The position numbers and the translations under genes are program-made. Below are positions 58,944-64,000 of a DNA stretch of 64,000 nucleotides, piece by piece (position 1 is the stretch's first letter; the number at the start of each line of letters is the position of its first letter). Source of the stretch: Agrypnia vestita (Eukaryota > Arthropoda > Insecta > Trichoptera > Phryganeidae); contig JADDOH010004259.1 of NCBI GenBank assembly GCA_016648135.1, positions 1 to 64,000 on the forward strand. The letters are read 5' to 3'. A model generated the notes under the pieces. That model worked only from the letters and a program-made list of their open reading frames with translations. It was not told the origin of the DNA and did not search any database.

Positions 58944-61900
58944 TTACAATGAACTTCTAAAAAGTTAATCACGAAAATTTCGAAATATTAAAATTTAATA
59001 TATTGTAAATGCAAAATACATATACAAGGTTATTAGTAAAACATTGTAAAATAACCTCGTGGTGTATAAAATTTAATTGATCGAATTTTTTAGATATTTT
59101 TTTTACGACTTAATATTTAGGAATGATTTTTGACTGTAATGATAGTACAACGTTTTACAAAAAATAAGTCAGAAATATTGAAAAAAAAATGTAAACTTTG
59201 ATGTCGCATATCTCCTTAACTATTGATATTAGGTCATAATTGCTTGAACATTTTCTACTCATAATCAAGGCAGGAGTATAGTCCTGCGAGGTTATTAATG
59301 TTTTACAAATAACCCTGCATAATTCATAAGAAAATTTCTATAATTATAAATACACACGTGCTGTATAAAATTTTTTTTACGTCTGAAAATAATATTTACT
59401 AATCCATTTTTGACTAGCAGTACCGTTAAGCATCAGCAAAAATATTCCAAATTGCTAACTTAAAAATCTAGCGGTACCATACGGCATCTATTGATTTTTC
59501 CAAATTTATTTCTGTTGTTAAGTTTTGTTCGTTTTCGATAAACTTGGACGAAACGTGTGATGGCTCAAATTATTCATGTAGGTACATACAATAACGAAAA
59601 TCGAGTTCATATACATATACATATATTGTCGGTGAAAATAAGATGTTTTGGTGAATTTTGAAAATATTTCCAGCATCTATTTTTGTATATTATTTTATTG
59701 TGTTGAATAGTATAATACTTCTGAATGCTCATCATATTTGCTAAAGATAATTCTAATTTTTATACCTTAATGTATTTAAAAATTGTTTCAAATCAAATGA
59801 TATATTTTATTCGATTTATTAAAACCATATTCAAATGAAATTGTCAAAAATGGCACAGCTTTGATTTTAATCGCAAACTTTCAATTCTGTTTAAGAAAAT
59901 CATTAAAATAATAGCAACATAGACTTCGATCGCCTTAACAACTTTATAATACTGTCATAAAATACATTTTGCCACATGGTGTTATTAAACCCCTCGATGA
60001 ACGTAAACGTAAAGGGTCGCTCACCCCTAGAAGAGATCGACGTTAAAATAGATCTCGAGCACCATAAACGGTGACGTAGGTCACCTGTTATTCATCGTAC
60101 ATCATTATTAATATTGGCTCACGTAACGAAGTATTCCATATGTTTTCCTTTGACAAACCACTCCAGGGATCCTATTAGTAAAGTAGCCGTTGATAATGGC
60201 CAGTGACTTGGAGTGGCCACTCATTTGTAATGCAAATATGCAGTTGTCTACTTGTCCGTGCGAGGACTCTTTACATCAGCCAGAGATCCGCCCACAATGG
60301 AGCAGTAAACATACTCGGAACTTAAACTACTCGGATTTAGTACTCGATAACTAACACGAGTTAGCCTGAACGTCGGCCTTAACTAGTTAGTATTCAATTA
60401 AATCTTGAAAATAACGATTCCCAACAAGTGTATGGCTTTTGAACTTCAAGGTTAATAATTTATCGTGTATTTCGGACCATCTGATGCAGCTTTTTACTTG
60501 GAAAGATAACCTTAAAATTGGGATGCATTTTTTTATAATTCGAATGTATTTTTTATAAAAATCATTTTACACATTTGGGTTTCATCTTGTCGTCCAAAAA
60601 TTACGGTATTTCATGTCATAAAAGTACAAATTTTCGAAAATAAATAATAAGTGCATTATATGCCTATATGCATACAAATTTTTTCTATTTAACTGAGACA
60701 ATACAATTACATGTCGGCTTCATTTTACAGCGATCTTCTAAATCAGCAAGATAAATATAATTGTAAAATAATTATCGGTACATTATTTAAATGTTTTGTT
60801 ATACAATGATGTTGTATTTGTCCAAAAATAAATAAATATTTTGAATCTTTCTGGAAAAGTTTTTTTTTGTTAATATTATTATTTATTATTATTATTTCTA
60901 GCTAAATATCAAGTATTTCATTTTTTTTCATCTTAAAAACCACAAGGGTTAAAATATTCGCTATTCGCAATAATTTATTTTTATAGGCTTTAATTATTTT
61001 CCGCTGTATTCTTGTCCTAGGGGCAATAATAATTATTCATCGAGACACAGACCATAGCTTGCTACAGTTTGAACATAGCTCAGTACAGCTGTTCGAAGCT
61101 TCTATTGGCGATCTTGTTCGAGCGCTGCTTGTTCTGTGTTGTGCTACGGTAAAAGCTTAATTAAAGTGATAAATACTTTATTTGAATCTTTCTGGGATAT
61201 CGATTTCTTACCGTTAAAATTATGATTGTCCTTCGGCGTACCAAAGTATGGAAAACAACTGACGTCTCAATGAGGGATGCAGATATTAATTGTGTTTTCA
61301 TATTTATAATATTAAAGACGGATTTTATATGGGTAATTTTTAAATTACACACTGATTTATAAAATATGATTATAATTTTCTGAATCAAAAATATCAATTG
61401 TTTTATTATTTATTAAATTTTTTTTATTTACACATTATCAATATGCCTTTAATAATTCCGATAGATATTTCTATATTAAGATTAAAATATACTGCAAAAA
61501 TATTTTTTGTATTAATATTTAATTAATTGTAAAGGGAATAAGATCTAACAATGTACACGTTTTATGGTTGAAAAACTGCAAACAATATAGAAAATAAAAT
61601 TTTAAGCCATGTTGATAAACAGGTAAGATGAAATATTAAATCATTGTACAAGTTTAGAGTGAATGAATTTCAAGGTCATATTAAAAGTTGAGCCTGGGTC
61701 ATGAAAAATATATCGATAATATTAATGCTACTCAACTGCCTACCTACTCCATAAAATAAACAACGTGCACTTTGTTATGGTGTTAAGATTTTACCTACTG
61801 ACTCAGGCTGTAAGTACATGATGAACATCCACGTCTTGGACCTTCGCGGACTATCTATGATCTCTGAAACACCGACGCAAAACTGTACACCGGGTCAGTT

Positions 61901-62625
61901 CTCGTAAAATTTTATATAGGGATCTTCCAAGGCACTCGAATAATTTGTTTCTCTTCTCTGATATACAAAAGTGTTTGTTTTATTGTAAGCACTTGATCAC
62001 AATAAACTATTGGTTTATATTCGTAATTTTATCGCACGCTGCTCAATGCCAGTATTTTTCATAACGTAGATTAAACGCAGTATTATTTATAATATTGTGT
62101 AATAATGCCATACTATATATTGCGTAATTATAAATTGTCCCCGTCCTGTATTGGTGAGAATCACGAGATTTTTCTTGTTTTGGATGCAGGGTAGTTTTGG
62201 ATCGGTACACGAGCATACATATATCTCACCTATATTTTTTCGTTTATTTCCATCGCTTGCTTCGGTCATCTTGCAGGGCATTACGGGGCAGGTACGAAAT
62301 ATGAAAGCGCTATATGACAGAGTGCTCTAATCCATGTATAATTTACGCTGCTTGAAATGTTTTGTAAATATTTTTATATCAAGTGGTTCGCATTTTGTAA
62401 CGGAATAATGATGCATATTTGGGAAGAACAGTTACATTTAACACTCCTCATAGTTGAGCGCATGAGCGAACTGTTAAAGTAACCGCTTCTGTATATGACG
62501 AATTCATGTCCAGCATCTACACGCAGATGATATTAATAGGTGGTTCTTTGGTTTTTTCATGGAGTGTTACGTCCTAAATAATATTAATCTAAGGTCGATA
62601 TTTTCACGGAAATCTAAAAGGCTCC
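58944..62625. other. AT-rich non-coding stretch
   Basis: Patches of ordinary GC at 60000-60400 and 61020-61150 might be unique conserved sequence, but contain no ORF. The ORFs at 61161-61397 and 62087-62281 have no motif. Confidence 0.45.
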
Positions 62626-62628
62626 TAT

Positions 62629-62701
62629 AGCTTAGTGGTCAGAGCACCGGCCCCGGAAAGGAGGTGACCCGGGTTCGAATCTCGGTAGTAGCCAAAATAT
62701 T
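62629..62701 (+). tRNA. tRNA-like sequence (pseudo-tRNA or SINE head)
   Basis: Acceptor GCTCCTA pairs with TAGTAGC with one mismatch. The D arm GCT..AGC carries a box A match (TAGCTTAGTGGT). The T arm CCGGG/CTCGG with loop TTCGAAT contains box B GGTTCGAAT. A T-run terminator (TTTTTT) follows at about 62700. The anticodon arm does not form a normal 5-bp stem: one register gives CGG (Pro) with four mismatches, another gives GGA. A functional tRNA is therefore unlikely. Confidence 0.45.
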
Positions 62702-62709
62702 TTTTCGTA

Positions 62710-63600
62710 GATTAGATTTTTCTGTATGTCTTTCTAATTGATTAATTAATTTGGTTTTAAATATTAATCTATTTTTGGAACCATTATTTTATAATCTGCC
62801 AATCTAAGACTCTCCTCTCATCTCATTCAATAACATCTAAATCCAATGTTCATTAAAATATCTGTATGTGGATAACATGAAAGCTTAAAAATGAACCTAA
62901 TAATTCCTACAAAAGATATACTGATTGGCTTTATAAATAATCCAAGCTTATACCGCTCTTAGTACCGAAAAGAAAGCCTGTTTCTAGAAATACTACTATA
63001 TATTCAAATCATTAAATTTTTCCGATGAACATAATTTTCAAACGTAATAATACATCCTACTTTAATTCCCGATCAAGATAGTATTTCCTGCAACCGTAAT
63101 AATATATATTTTCAAAGCTATTTTGTACACCATTATTGATAGAACAAACAAAAGAGCATTACAAACACCTGCTGCTCCTGAGCCCAGAGGTACTGGAAGG
63201 CTGTTGCGGGTCGATAAGGCTGCTGAAGTACGAGTATGCTGCACAGAGAGCATAATGTATGATAGCCACCATATATCATGAAGCTCGCCTGGAGCTCACT
63301 GCTCGAATGCCGACTTCCTGACTATCGGGAGAATAATTGTTGCATACCATATTGGTAATCTGACACATGATTTTATACGCCTATAAATAATCACACTTAA
63401 AGCCCTTTGAAATATTACCTGAAAGTTATAAGAAAAACCTATTTTAAATGGTGTTCAGGAAAAGAGCGTAGCTGTAACTTTTAACAATATTTTTGTATAT
63501 ATATATATGTATATCTATTATCTAGACGTGACAAAGTGAACAATTAATTTTTAAGGTGTTAGAATTAATTATCTTCGCGGTTGTTCAGAACCGTTTTCTG
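62710..63600. other. AT-rich non-coding stretch
   Basis: No gene or repeat recognised; the ORF at 63062-63253 has no motif. Confidence 0.45.
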
Positions 63601-63607
63601 AAGTGTT

Positions 63608-63877
63608 AAGCTGGTTAAGAATGTTCTTAGATTTTCACGGCCACTCAGAATCTTCTGGTTTGTGTTTTCTCGGATATTACGCCGTGTTATTACGACCTTT
63701 CCGGCCGTTGTTATGGATCCCATTGCAGGGTCCATCATCATATCAGCCTTGATGACGGACACAGCAATGGGATCCGAAACGTCGGTCGGAAAGGTCGTAA
63801 TAACACGACATAATACCCCAGAAAACACAAACCTGAATGTTCAGCTGGTGCTTCTAACCTCTCTGACCAACTTTTAG
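63608..63877. mobile_element. Inverted dimer of PLE terminal repeats, no ORF
   Basis: The left (63608-63738) and right (63751-63877) arms are imperfect inverted copies, sharing GTTATTACGACCTTTCCG, GGATCCCATTGC and GGTTTGTGTTTTCT. They meet almost directly at the centre. Each arm has the layout of a PLE pseudo-LTR with a hammerhead region. The facing ORFs at 63565-63877 on the two strands are by-products of the inverted repeat. Confidence 0.6.
63745..63788 (+). ncRNA. Hammerhead-like motif in PLE arm, C3 mutated
   Basis: Core TTGATGA (consensus CTGATGA, so C3 is changed to T), an unpaired C, stem II GGA/TCC with a large loop, GAA (63776-63778), palindrome ACGT, C as cleavage position, then GGTC. 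Stem I is weak. C3 pairs with G8 in the catalytic core, so this copy is probably inactive. The antisense copy in the left arm is more degraded. Confidence 0.5.
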
Positions 63878-64000
63878 AATTCCAATACAGTGTCCATCTG
63901 TGCGGTAAAATAGTCTTTACAAAAGTGAAAAACGTTAGATTTTTTTTCAATTGGTTGAAAACTTTGTGGATTAATATTTTATTATTTATTTGTATCCTAA

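Noticed and set aside
63565..63950. Overlapping ORFs on both strands with similar sequence
   Set aside because: They mirror each other because the DNA is an inverted repeat of PLE arms; no domain.

Overview
This window is non-coding, AT-rich DNA from an animal, most likely an insect and probably a moth or butterfly. The evidence is a cecropia/Hsmar1-like mariner, several tRNA-headed SINEs, decayed non-LTR retrotransposons (LINEs), Penelope-like elements (PLEs) and a very low density of open reading frames. I found no recognisable host protein-coding gene, no rRNA, no CRISPR array and no bacterial operon structure. The window looks like an intergenic region or a large intron filled with repeats of different ages. 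The order-level assignment is inference from repeat content and general sequence style.

Layout. 1-6.5 kb: non-coding, with a cluster of heat-shock-element (HSE) motifs at 90-218, a SINE, a 47-bp tandem duplication and a weak inverted-repeat-bounded block. 6.5-14.4 kb: LINE reverse-transcriptase tails, a MITE-like repeat, a moderately GC-rich unassigned ORF region and a SINE. 14.5-16.3 kb: a repeat with GTAGTACTAC motifs, a GC-rich island, an AP-1-motif minisatellite and a PLE fragment. 17.6-26.8 kb: two copies of a TTAA-flanked element, two compact PLEs and a zinc-finger relic of a pogo-like transposase. 27-35 kb: a second copy of the GTAGTACTAC repeat, LINE 3' ends, HSE-like motifs and an unassigned 148-codon ORF. 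36.8-46.9 kb: two mariner copies about 98-99% identical by eye, one dead and one intact, with SINEs, a MITE and a 52-bp perfect palindrome between them. 47-64 kb: a 59-bp-arm foldback, LINE pieces, two further PLE structures, a tRNA-like sequence and long featureless AT-rich stretches.

The most interesting content is the PLE set. At 19225-19991 and 26046-26734 an open GIY-YIG endonuclease reading frame with no reverse transcriptase sits between outward-facing inverted repeats (131 bp perfect; 126 bp nearly perfect). Each arm carries a compact hammerhead-ribozyme motif with a palindromic 6-nt stem III. Related arms occur at 58471-58943 and 63608-63877, and a related ORF tail at 15940-16235. 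PLE-associated hammerheads with reduced stem III are known. Four inverted-arm insertions in 64 kb, two of them RT-less with nearly the same truncation point, deserve a second look.
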